Shown: positions 44,440 through 55,863 of the stretch, in pieces | Position numbering within the stretch: position 1 is the stretch's first letter | Layout of the letters: every line of letters begins with the position of its first letter | Source of the DNA: Ceratopteris richardii | Lineage: Eukaryota; Streptophyta; Polypodiopsida; Polypodiales; Pteridaceae | Reading direction: 5' to 3' | Assembly: GCA_020310875.1 (NCBI GenBank) | Contig: CM035406.1 | Location: 227,589,942-227,653,941 of the forward strand | DNA: 64,000 nucleotides | Program-made: the position numbers and the translations under genes | Notes under the pieces: generated by a model | Told to the model about the DNA's origin: nothing | What the model saw: the letters and a program-made list of their open reading frames with translations, nothing else | The model's database searches: none

Positions 44440-44980
44440 ACCATGGGCTGGTCTATCATTGTCGATGAAGGCCCTTGTTGATGGTGTATTGATGAGAGTC
44501 TTCAAGCGCCTGTTCCTGTCCCCTCTCTTCAAAGCAACATTTGCCAAATACTGAGAATTGAATTTCTTTATATTCCTTGAAAAACAACGTTGGATAACTA
44601 CACCTAGCTTAGTTTCACATATTCTCTTTAGCTCACCATAAGCAGGAGGCTTCTCACCCAGTATACATACAAGGAATTCAGGGTACCAAAACTACCCCTT
44701 GCAGATATCTCCTTGGATGCTTTGGTACATATAGTAGTTAAGCATCTCTCAAGTTGCAGACCTTCTAGCTCTTCCCTCCTACCAAGGTAAGGGGAAACAA
44801 TAGTTATGGATGCCATGTTTATGCCAAGTTCTTGACATGTTCCAAATAAGGCAGCAATAATATCATCTGCTAGCCAAAACACACTTCTATCAAAACTGAT
44901 AAGTGCCTAGTAATCAATGGTTCCACCTTCAACTAAGCATGACTCATTCATGTTCCATGAGCCAAACCTAGGAAGAAGCT
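44440..44980 (-). pseudogene. Argonaute gene fragment (MID and start of PIWI) carried in Gypsy element B
   Basis: Argonautes bind small RNAs and silence complementary RNA or DNA. The minus strand here encodes successive Argonaute landmarks: the pre-MID RFGSWNM, then VEGGTIDY and ALISFDRS (44970-44900), the MID helix stretch LFGTCQELGINMASI, LERCLTTICTKASKE, then the highly conserved LVCILGEKPPAYGELKRICE and TKLGVVIQ (44680-44590), NSQYLANVALK (about 44540) and LINTPS..FIDNDRP (about 44450), where PIWI begins. About 180 codons run without an intron. The GGTIDY..AL and LG.NM pattern resembles the AGO2/3/7 clade, but the later block is general to AGOs, so the clade is open. It lies in element orientation between integrase module and 3' LTR, and is broken; it cannot give a working Argonaute. 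Confidence 0.9.
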
Positions 44981-45384
44981 CTCTCTCTCTCTCTTTTGAA
45001 CAATGTCACCAAACAAGAAGAAAGATGTTAGTCTCAATAAAATAGTGTACATACGTCAAATGTGTCTCATGTGCCCGGGATTCTCAAATGTGTCTATGCA
45101 CGGCTGTGTAATGTGGACCTATATTAATGCATACTTTGGAAATGCATGACCTGAATGGTGCAAAAGACAAGGTTATGCCAAAGGCACATGGTTGTCACAT
45201 GTTGAGGCCGATGTTACTTGGGGATGTTGATGCAAGCTATACTTAGAGGTTTCCACCGGACCTCGAGATGATATCCATTTTAGAACCCTATTCGGCTGCA
45301 TAGAGATCACCTTGGGCTTCTTCATCTTTAGAAGGTTTCTTAAATTCTATATCCCACATGGTTGGTTCCTTGGTTCTACAGGGG

Positions 45385-46442
45385 CTACCAGTGATTTTGG
45401 CTTCCAAACCCATACCATTGTTGCTGGTCTTTTGAATCTTGTTGAAGATGTGCTTTTGGTCTTGGTATTTGGTTTTGACCCTTGCCTCGCCTTGGATTTG
45501 TTGTTGAGACTTTCCTCATGTGGGAGAGCATAGGTTGTAGTGTATGTAAGAGCTTCTTGGGTACCCATATTTGTAATTGTCCTTGTTGAGCTGCAACTAA
45601 TCTCTTAGGCACCCAAACTTGTGAGATACCTTGTGGTTGAGATCGTCCTAGTTTCTTCATTTGTCTTCTGGCCTGTTGGCTTGCTTGGATGGGAACTGTG
45701 GGGGCAAGGCTGGTGGTTGTCCTCCTTTTTGTACCCAGATCTGCTTCATGCCCGAAACTACTTTCTTGTTGAATGGTGTCTTCCTATTTGATATAGCAGT
45801 TGTCTTGAACTGTTGTGCTTGCCTTTGTGGTGGATCTACTATGGCTGCATTAGTCTTTGAAGAAGAAGAGAGATCCACTCACCTAGAGCTTGTTCTTCCA
45901 TGATTGACTCCCTCTGCATCATAGAGCTTTTGACACCTACAACATCTTCTTCTATAAGATTATTCTTTAGAAGAACTAAGAGAATGTGTGCCACCTGGAT
46001 TTGTGAGCATGTAGTTCTCTAATTCTAATGTAATGCACTGTTCATGTACCCAAACTTGAAGAAGTTGAATTTTTAGGTTTAAGTTGACTGCATGGTCATA
46101 GATCCAATCTTGACCCAAAACAAGTGGTGCCGTAAGATCCTCATCTTGACACACTAGCATTTTGACTCTCATTGGAACAACTTGAAGATAGATGGGAAGC
46201 TCTACCTCACCCAAACAAGGGGTTTCCACATCTCCCAATCCTATGAGATAGGCTTCTATGGGATTGATGTTCAACTGCAAGTCTTGGCAGTATGAAAGTC
46301 TAACTGCACTAGTTGCTGCACTTGAGTCAATCAATGCTCTCACAGGCCTTACATTTTCTCCGTATCCTACCTCTAAGGTAAAAAAGGGACATCGGTCAAT
46401 TATTTGAGAAGCAATTGCACCTAATGTTTGGCACATGGCCAT
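45385..46442 (-). mobile_element. Post-integrase module of Gypsy element B: retropepsin-like domain and WVPK repeats
   Basis: Downstream of the integrase C-terminal region the minus strand encodes a second aspartic-protease-like domain (45960-46442): VRALIDSSAATSAVRLSYCQ, then PLVLGQDWIYDH, the flap-to-end pattern of retropepsins. A Gln/Pro-rich part with repeated QVWVPKRLV / QIWVPKKLL / QIWVQK follows (45385-45878). Gypsy relic A has the same order. The canonical protease of this element lies separately, before RT, at about 56569-56772. Part of a fossil element. Confidence 0.8.
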
Positions 46443-46559
46443 GTGATATTGTGGGGCTTCAGGATTGACATCTAGGCCTAGTCACCTTAACTTATTTTTC
46501 CTAATGTGCTCTCTGGCCTCTGCTTGTGCTTTTTCTCTAACCCTTATTTCTTCTTCTTT

Positions 46560-48949
46560 TTACTTCTTAACAGTGTTGATTCTCCTTAGCATATCCTTTG
46601 TAAGAGGTTCTTGATATAGCTTTACTCGACAACCACTAATATAGTTTGGAAAGATGTCACCCTCTAGAGTGGCCAATTGAATTGCATCGCTAGTGGAAAT
46701 TCTATTAATGATCATGGGTCCATATCCTCTTTTTTCCAATTTACGAGCATGCTGTTTGAGTATATAAACCAACACTAGGTTGCCCTCTTTCAATCCTTTA
46801 TCCTTGATGTGTGCATCAAAATAAGCCCTTTGTCTTTTCTTTGCAGCATAGATGCATGCTGCTGCTCGTAGCCTCATCTCACCTTAGTGTTCTAGATCAA
46901 AGATCCTAGAGGAAAACTCGTGTCCATTCCACTCGTGCTCTTGTGATATTTTTAATGCGGGGATTAGGAAGTCCAAAGGTAGCACAACATTCTGTCTGAA
47001 GACCATCTGAAATGGGGTGGCATTGAGCACCGTTTTGTAGGCATCTTGATAAGCCCAAACAACATGATGAAGCTATTTGTCCCAATCAGAGCGTTTATCA
47101 TTTATGAGCTTGGTTAATACATTACATAGGATCTTATTTGTGCTCTCGGCTTTTCCCATTAGCTTGTGGATGATAGGGGACAAACTTCTTATGTATAAAC
47201 AAGAATTCTTGGAGAAGATTTTCAATGACTTCATTTAAGAAGTTTGTACCTCTATCACTTACTAACTCTATTGGTAACCCATATCTGGTGAACACATTTT
47301 CAAATAAGAACTCAGCTGTCGTTTGAGCGTCATTCTTCGTTGTGGCTTTTACTTCCACCCACTTTGTGAGGTAATTGGTGGCTACAATAATGTACTCTGC
47401 ATGGGAGTTTCTAGCTAGGGGGTTGACATGACCTACAAAGTCTATGCCCTACTTCGAGAATGCATGTCCTCCCATCATTGGTCTTAAATTCATCTTTTCT
47501 AATCAGATATTGTGCACGTTGGCATGTGTCACATCTCTTCACATAGTTATGTGCATCCATATAAAGAGTGGGCCACCAAAGTCATGAGAATAGGATGGTC
47601 TTAATTACTCGATCAAGACCGAAGTGTCCGTTTGCAATGCCACTGTGTGTAGTTTCTAAGACTTTTAAATAATGTGATTCATGAATGCACAATCTTAAGT
47701 AACCATCTTTTCCTCTTTGGTATAGGTTGTATCCAACTAAGGCATAGTCTTGAGCCTCTTGCTCCATGCTCCGTTTTCTTGGTAGACTAGCCTCATTGGG
47801 TAGTGTTCCCAATCTCATAAATTCTACCAATGGAGCACTCCAATTTGGAATTAAAGACACGTGATAAAGGGTAGCATGCTCCACTGGGGGCCGCTCTTTT
47901 CACATTGGACAATTCTTAATCCACTCAAGTATTTCTCTATCCATACTAGGCCAATACACTCCTAAACATTTTAGATTTTGCAATGTTCGTTGTTTAGAAT
48001 AGTGATTTCCTAGTAATCCTTCATGGGCTTGTTGCAACCAACTACTATGTTCATTGTTGTCCACACAACAAGCTAATACACCCTTTGTATCTTGTTTGTA
48101 CATACTGCCTGCCAATATTTGATAGTTTTGTGATTGTACAATTTCCTCATGGTTCGTTTTCACATTCTTATTTGTAGGTTCGAAGGTTAGGACAGGTACC
48201 AACTTATTTGTCCATTTAGGAACAACTTCTAAATTGAACAGATAAGCATCAGGTGACTCTCCTTATGGTGACTCTCCTCAAGTGATGCAAGAAAGGTGAT
48301 GTGCCCTGAGGTGGGTCCTACCTTTCCTAACAACAACTTCAAAGTCATATTCCATTAGTAAGAGGAACCATCTTACTAAGCATCCAGTATTGCAAGGTTT
48401 ACCGACCAAATATAATAAAGCTTGATGATCAGTGAAAAACTTGAACTTATTGGTCAATAGATAGTGTCTAAACTTCTTCACGGCGTATACCATGCCTAAG
48501 CCTTCTCGCTCGATTGTGGTATAGTTTTGTTGAGTTGCGTTCAACTGCGTACTCGTATATGCTATAGGCAAATCTAAATTTTCTTTTGTGGGTTGTGCTA
48601 GCATGCATCTGATTGCATGATTGGATGCATCTACATGGACATGGAATGGTTTCTTCCAATCAAGGGTTGTCAATATTGTTGTTGTGCACAAATGTCTCTT
48701 CAACTCATTGAAGGAGTTTTCACATTCATCATTCCACTCAAAATTTGTTAGCAGAGCATAAAGAGGTTTAGCTATGATCGCATACATGTGGATAAACCTA
48801 CGGTTATATCCACAATGGCCCATAAAGGCTTGTGCCTCTTTAACATTCCTTGGCCTTGGCAACTCCGCTATGGCTCTTACTTTGTCCTCATCTGTTGATA
48901 TTCCGTTCTTAGAAACAATATGACCTAAGATCTTACCTTGATGTACCAA
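46560..48949 (-). mobile_element. Gypsy element B pol, distal part (RT end, RNase H, integrase)
   Basis: From high to low: RT end and connection (VHQGKILGHIVSKNGIST; AFMGHCGYNRRFIHM), RNase H (KPFHVHVDASNHAIRCML; YTTIEREGLGMVYAVKKFR), integrase zinc-finger region and core (ELVSDRGTNFLNEVIENLL; PYHPQANGK), and the post-core tail (FDAHIKDKGLKEGNLVLVYI; LYQEPLTKDML). Continues the RT of 54994-55835, separated from it by the nested element. Interrupted in several places. Confidence 0.92.
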
Positions 48950-50305
48950 GTGAACAACGAACGCGGACGGTGCCTAATTCGTGAATGAAACGCGAACGCA
49001 TTTGATTTATTTTCTCTTGCGATCGTATTGCGCATGGATTTATTGGTTGCTTTATTCTTGCTTTTCAAAGTTGTACAAATACTATATAAGAACAAGTTGG
49101 GTCACTTTCTATTCATCCTTCACCTAGTGTTCAACACAAGCTTGGAGCTTGGATCTCAATAGAGGTGGTGTTTCTTCTAGCACATGGGATAGCCATGGTG
49201 CTAACTTGAAGCATGTTGAGGAGCAGCTATGGAGTTCTTCTTAATGATTCTTCTTGGAGAAGATGAAGGGTGTGCTCACACTCTAGCTCATGGAGAGGAG
49301 GTTATCTCTTGTTCATGGCAAGAAGACTTGGTCATTAGCAGTTTGATGGTGAGGATCGGCCATCTACATGGTGTATTTGAAGATTATCTTCTAAGGAAGA
49401 TATTAGGTTGAAGATTGTCTTCTACAAGAAGATGTCAGGCTACTTCAAAGACATTGGATGGTGCCATCTACATGGTGTATTTGAAGATTATCTTCTACAA
49501 GAAGATATCAGGCTGAAGATTGTCTTCTAAAAGAAGATGTCCGGCTACTTCAAAGACATTGGATGGTGTTTAACATAAGATTTACATCTTATGTTAAGTA
49601 TTCAGGTACATATTCTCTTTATGCACACATGTACTACTTGAATTTTATGGAGGCCGTGGCGTTCATATCAGGAGGAGTCCTATTCAACATAGGTACAAGA
49701 GAAACAGTACGTATATGCTTTATGCATATTTTGATGAGATGTTTGAGAAGGTGTGTTCACATGAGTTTGAGGATTTCCTGCAGCAAACTTGTTAGCATTC
49801 TATGCTACTATAAGTATGTGATCTTTTCACACACGTATCTGACTTAGGGTCTTCCATAGCCTAAGTTCAGATGAGGGTTTGTTGACTATCAGTTTCACGC
49901 TGATCCTTCCTCTTTCAGTCACTCATATTCACTCTTCTATAACCTATAAGGTCACACATCTCATGTATATTCAGATTACTGCCCATACATCTGAATATGT
50001 TTGTTACATTGTACATTCACTCATTCATCTATTGCTCATCACATAGAGTGGTTGAGAATTTTACTCCCACATTGTACATTGAACATTGGTATATATGATA
50101 CTATGAGTAAGCGATGGCTTACGTAACACCTTACACATGTCGTCTATTCTTTCTCTATCTTTGTCTCATCATCTATATGATTAAGTTGTGGTATGTTCAT
50201 GTTTTGTCAATATGGAAGATTGCTGGAATTAATGTTGTACATAACTGGAACTATGGAACCATGGACCTGTGACATGAGCCTAAGGGCCTACCTCACTTCC
50301 AACAT
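48947..50305 (+). repeat. Left LTR of the nested element
   Basis: Contains a TATA-like actatataagaac (about 49082), a two-unit tandem repeat of about 105 bp (49360-49567) made of gaagattatcttc-type hairpins, a perfect 11-bp hairpin at 49571-49596 (TAACATAAGAT, loop TTAC) and a 10-bp hairpin at 49967-49998. It ends TTCCAACA, two bases before the primer site. Confidence 0.92.
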
Positions 50306-53300
50306 TTGGTATCAGAGCACTAAGGTTTTGGTTTCAGAACTTTAGATCTTTGGCATCAATGCATTAAGGCTCATTCATAATCCTAGGTTCCCAAAATTCC
50401 AGACTTACAACATATGATTTGAAAGCATCTTCTAATATTTGACATTTGACATACACACTTAATCTAGATGAGTAGAGATTTAAGAATTAGACAATTCAGT
50501 TACATGTGTATTCATCAGTGTGGAGTATGAAGTTGATGATCTGTTAGCAGCCGAATATTTTTGGAAGAGTATGCAAATACTTTACAAAAGTATTATTTGA
50601 AGACCCAGACTTGATGAAGAGAATAATACTTCAAATTCAAGGAAGAACAATGGTTTAGAGAAGATGAAGAAATCATATCAACATCAAATCACAGGTATCA
50701 ATTTTTACTATCAGATTATCATTTGCAGGTCATATCTTAAAAGAGCAGTTATGAAGAGATTTGAAGCATTTCAAGGAATGTTTTTATACACTTTCATCAT
50801 TTGAAAGTTAAAGGCTACATCAAAACAGGTATCTAGAGGTTATTTCTAGAGAGTTTTGAGAGATCTCTTTCATGGCAAGAAAGTTCATCTAAGAAGACAA
50901 GTGCAAAGATGAGATGACTTTTGTTTTCAGCCAATTTTCTATTGCAAGTTGGTTGAATATCCAGGTACAAATGTATCTAGAGAAGGTAACTCTAGAAGGG
51001 TAATTCATCGTTCAAACAACGATTGGTGAATTTAGTCATTTTAGACATTTGAAGCAGAATTTTTATTCAGAGATATGAGGAGATGGTAAAACATGTTTCT
51101 ATATTCACTTCCATTTATATACCATGTTTGTTTTATCTCTTACTCTTAGCATTAGAGGAAGAGAAAAGTTCATTCGAAGAAGTCAAGAGTGTTTACTACT
51201 TCAAGATGAAGAGAACAAAAGGTATGGAAGAGAAGTTTGAAAATGTTGACATCATCAGGTGGAAGAAAGATGCAGAAAAAGAAAGTCCATCATTTCCAGA
51301 AGAAAAGTAAGGCTTCCTTTTCTCATATATTTTCCATTTACTTTTCCTATTTTATCCTCTACATCCAAAGACAAGTCTACGAGAACATCTTGTGTGAAGA
51401 AGAAGCAGTTTCTTATTTTGCATTACACTTGGTCATGATTTAGTAGATTTGATAAAATATTGCATTGAGAGAAAGAAAAGCACCAGATATATGTTTTGAC
51501 TCATATTTATATGAGTTATGTTTTAGTTGAAGCTTTTAAGCAGGCAGCTTATATATTCCCTCAAAGAATTCTTGGAGTGTCAATACAGAGCTACTTGGTA
51601 TATGACAAGTTGCAGAGAAGTATATTTCTTCTTTATCTAACTCTTGAGGTAAAAGAGTTTTGTAGCAGATGTTGAAGACTTGGGTTGAGGTTTTATGTTT
51701 GGAAAAGTTACCTCATATTCAGTATATTCAGCATTTTTGATGTACAAGTCAACGAAGAATCTACTTTCAGTGATTGTCTTGATTTTTGGATACATGCTTG
51801 TATTCAAAAAGATGTTCCATCAGATCCTAACACTTGATTGTGAAGTGGAGTTAGCCAAAAGAAAATCAAGCAGGTACTATCACATTTCACCCGGGTAAAA
51901 TATGAAAGTTATGAAGTATCAACTTGCAGCTTTTGGAGTTCTCAAGGTGAGAAGTTTATCCACTTATGTTTCAAGTAGGAGTTACAGATTCTTGGATAGG
52001 ATTTGTTTGAAGAAATTTTTACAACTTTATGTGAAACATGGACACTTGGAGACATTCAGGTAACAAATCAAACATTCAGACATGAAGGTTTGATGATAGC
52101 AGATTCTACACAGGAAAGATCATTGATCTTGAATAGATCTAGTATGATCTTGAGTTTTTATGAGTCAGTTGTTTATCCTTTGTTTGTGAAGATTCTTAAC
52201 ATTGGAAGAAGTAAGTCAAAGATTCAGGTTCTATCAGATTTGTCTTGCAGAGAGATAGAAAAAGATACTTGTTATGTTGCAGAAGGGTATGAATCCTAAA
52301 ATGCTTTCAGCAAGGTTTTATCAGCTAACCTTATTCTACAATATGGGAAGCTGAAGACTTACAGTGGAAGCTATTGGCAACTGCGCAGTGCTAATAAAAA
52401 GGGTTCATAGATTTTGTTTCAGATACAGGTATTGATAACTGAACATCAGATTTATTGAAAGAAGGAAGACGTTCCAGATTTCATAAAGTCTGATATATTT
52501 GAAGAATTTTGGATACTAGTGTTAAGTCATCCAGGGGGGTGATGAAACATGAAGACTTATTTTCAGCCATATGTAAAAGAATGAAGAGTCATACCTACAT
52601 GTATTCCTATTTCAGGTTCTCTTTATGTTCCAACTTTGTAAGAAGAAGGAAGAAAAAGAATGTTTGGAGAAAAGTTCCTGTTAGGATGTTCGTGTTCAGG
52701 AGAAGGTTCCAGAATTCTATTTGAAGAGAAGCTTGATATTTTAGAAAGGTATATTTCAAAACTGCGCACATATATGTTTATACCAAGTTTTGAAGGAAAG
52801 AGGTATGAAGGACTTAAAGGATGAAGACATGATGACATCATAGATTTTTTGACTCATATTTCAGTTGATTTCAATTGAGTTGAGTTGATTTGACTTGAGT
52901 ACAATCAAAGATGAATTAGCAGTGTTCATAATACACTAAGTTGTGAGTTTTCAGTCACAAGTTCCAGGATTCAGTTCCTGATTTTGTTTAGTGTATTTAC
53001 ATGACACAGCAGAAGTACGTTGAGAAACCTTTTTGGAAGGTAAATGCAAATATGTGGATCCTAGTGTTTGTTTTCAGGTTTTTGAAGATAGGAGATAGCA
53101 GGTTCTGAGACAGTTCATGCTATATTTGTTGTCAAGCAGTGATTGCTTGATCAAAACACTATTGGATATCTAGTTTGCATATTTCTCAAAGTATTATGGT
53201 TCATATTCAGCAAGTTCAGATTTTTGAAGGAAAGTCAAATTCAGTTTTGAAGAAGACTTTTGAAGAAAAGTTCTGAAGTGTCGGAAGTACAAGCTTGAAG

Positions 53301-53395
53301 CTTGTGATAGGCTATTTGAAGCGTGTGGTAATTTGCAAATTATAAAGTTTGCAGATTCAGTTCAGATTGTATCAATATGACATTGCAAGGGGGAT
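50306..53395 (+). mobile_element. Internal region of the nested element, non-coding
   Basis: Primer site at the left end, polypurine tract at the right end, and no frame longer than about 100 codons between them. The plus strand is rich in gaag and in (t/a)CAGGT, which recurs roughly a dozen times. No retroviral domain was recognised on either strand. Confidence 0.85.
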
Positions 53396-55005
53396 TGTTG
53401 GAATCAATATCCTATTGGTTCATTCATAGTCAAATGATACACAATAGCTCTGTCTATTTGTCCTTGTAGACGCAAGCAGACGAGCGCAATTAGCATTTGT
53501 AGCGCTTGTTAATAAGCCTTGTACAACAAAAACATGTGGGCGCTATGGATAAGTGGCAGTGCTCCCAAGCTGCCCAACAAAGTTCAAATCCCGTCGAGAA
53601 CCAGCAAGTGATTTGATTTTTAAATCATGCTTTTGGATAAAGCACAAGTGAACAATGAACGCGAACGGTGCCTAATTCGTGAATGAAACGCGAACGCGTT
53701 TGATTTATTTTCTCTTGCAATCGTATTGCGCATGGATTCATTGGTTGCTTTATTCTTGCTTTTCAAAGTTGTACAAATACTATATAAGAACAAGTTGGGT
53801 CACTTTCTATTCATCATTCACCTAGTGTTCAACACAAGCTTGGAGCTTGAACCTCAATAGAGGTGGTGTTTCTTCTAGCACATGGGACATCCATGGTGCT
53901 AACTTGAAGCATGTTGAGGAGAAGCTATGGAGTTCTTCTTAATGATTCTTCTTGGAGAAGATGAAGGGTGTGCTCACACTCTAGCTCATGGAGAGGAGGT
54001 TATCTCTTGTTCATGGCAAGAAGACTTGGTCATTAGCAGCTTGATGGTGAGGATTGGCCATCTACATGGTGCATTTGAAGATTATCTTCTACAGGAAGAT
54101 ATTAGGTTGAAGATTGTCTTCTACAAGAAGATGTCAGGCTACTTCAAAGACATCGGATGGTGCCATCTACATGGTGTATTTGAAGATTATCTTCTACAAG
54201 AAGATATCAGGTTGAAGATTGTCTTCTACAAGAAGATGTCAGGCTACCTCAAAGACATTGGATGGTGTTTAACATAAGATTTACATCTTATGTTAAGTAT
54301 TCAGGTACATATTCTCTTTATGCACACAGGTACTACTTGAATTTTATGGAGGCCGTGGCGTTCATATCACGAGGAGTCCTATTCAACATAGGTACAAGAG
54401 AAAAAGTACGTATATGCTTTATGCATATTTTGATGAGATGTTTGAGAAGGTGTGTTCACATGAGTTTGAGGATTTCCTGCAGCAAACTTGTTAGCATTCT
54501 ATGCTACTTTATAAGTATGTGATCTTTTCACACACGTATCTGACTTAGGGTCTTCCATAGCCTAAGTTCAGATGAGGGTTTGTTGACTATCAGTTTCACA
54601 CTGATCCTTCCTCTTTCAGTCACTCATATTCACTCTTCTCTAACCTATAAGGTCACACATCTCATGTATATTCAGATTACTGCCCATACATCTGAATATG
54701 TTTGTTACATTGTACATTCACTCATTCATCTATTTCTCATCACATAGAGTGGTTGAGAATTTTACTCCCACATTGTACATTGAACATTGGTATATATGAT
54801 ATTATGAGTAAGCGATGGCTTACGTAACACCTTACACATGTCGTCTATTCTTTCTCTATCTTTGTCTCATCATCTGTATGATTAAGTTGTGGTATGTTCA
54901 TGTTTTGTCAATATGGAAGATTGCTGGAATTAATGTTGTACATAACTGGAACTATGGAACCATGGACCTGTGACATGAGCCTAAGGGCCTACCTCACTTC
55001 CAACA
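53396..55005 (+). repeat. Right LTR of the nested element
   Basis: About 1.61 kb, TGTTGGAA...TTCCAACA with inverted ends. Shares the tandem 105-bp units (54058-54268) and the TAACATAAGAT hairpin (54270-54295) with the left copy. Its first 250 bp hold a tRNA-like segment at about 53535-53600. Confidence 0.92.
53535..53600 (+). other. tRNA-like segment with A- and B-box motifs inside an LTR
   Basis: tggataagtggcagtgc (53546-53562) resembles a pol III A box, and agttcaaatcccg (53581-53593) a B box, 35 bp apart as in tRNAs. No complete cloverleaf could be drawn by eye, so this is not called a tRNA gene. A small tRNA-derived SINE remnant is an alternative. Confidence 0.4.
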
Positions 55006-55835
55006 GAACACACACTTTTCTAGGTTCAGGTAGAGTCGATACTCTCTACACTTGTTGAAGATCTGTCTGAGCTCAGGGATGTGGTATCTTCTTTCTTGGG
55101 AATGAGCACATAAATCATCCACATATAATTCTAAGTTCTTTCGCAAGAACTCTTTCAAGGCATGACACATGAGCCTTTGGAATGTTGCAAGTGCATTGGT
55201 CAGACCAAATGGCATCACACGAAATGCAAAGATTCCCCACTCTGTGGTAAAAGCCATTTTGTGTTGATCTTCTGGGGCAATGGCTACTTGGTTGTAACTT
55301 GAAAATCCCTCAAGGAAGCTATAAACTTCCTTGCTTGCAACATGCTCCAATAAATGTTAAGTGATTGGAAGTGGATAACTCTCTCTGATCGTAGCGGCAT
55401 TAAATTTTTTAAGGTTAATTCACACTCGCATTTTTCCATTCTTTTTGGGCACCATTACCATGGGGACACCCACTTACTATGCTCAATCTCATAGATAAAT
55501 CCAGCTTCAATCAACCCGTCAATTTCTTCTTTTATTTTGGCTGCATAAGTATCATTATAACTGTAGGGCTTTTGTTTGGTGGGCTTTGCATCAGCCATCA
55601 TGGGGATCATATGAGAGCATATTTTTGGATCTACTCCCTTCAAGACTGTATAGTGCCATGCAAACACATCCCTATATTCCCTTAATAAGGCTACAAGCTC
55701 TGCTTCTTCTTCTGCACTTAGGTCGTCTCCTATGTATGTACATTGCTCTTCGTTCCCTTCAATGGTTACCACAAATTTTTTGTTCTTTTCTTTATTATTG
55801 TATTCTTCTCCTGTGGTGGCCTCTCTCTTAGGCAT
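54994..55835 (-). mobile_element. Gypsy element B reverse transcriptase, proximal part
   Basis: Minus strand: the RT approach region (LVALLREYRDVFAWHYTVLK; EEIDGLIEAGFIYEIEHSKW) and the RT core (YSFLEGFSSYNQVAIAPEDQ; FRVMPFGLTNALATFQRLM; ELYVDDLCAHS), with YVDD as the catalytic signature, up to the nested insertion. The motif style (SYNQ.A..PEDQ, MPFGL.NA.ATFQR) is that of Athila-type Gypsy. Part of a fossil. Confidence 0.93.
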
Positions 55836-55863
55836 TCATACCGACAATTTTCGGTCTTCAACT

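Larger units (their letters stand above)
48947..55005 (+). mobile_element. Nested non-coding LTR element (LARD-like, Copia-type signals)
   Basis: Two direct copies share about 1.36 kb (48947-50305 and 53645-55005) at about 97% identity by eye. The right copy reads as an LTR from TGTTGGAA (53396) to TTCCAACA (55005). After the left copy comes TGGTATCAGAGC (50308-50319), a perfect initiator-Met primer site; before the right copy comes the purine tract AAGGGGGAT (53387-53395). The 3.1-kb interior has no gag or pol. It sits in the RT of Gypsy element B, opposite in strand. A non-autonomous large retrotransposon derivative, clearly younger than its host element. Not coding-capable. Confidence 0.9.

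Noticed and set aside
49229-49847. Two protein frames repeated at 53927-54522
   Set aside because: They lie in the paired LTRs of the nested element and contain tandem hairpin units; no domain, no sign of a gene.
53535-53600. A functional tRNA gene
   Set aside because: A and B boxes are present, but no acceptor stem or full cloverleaf could be formed by eye.
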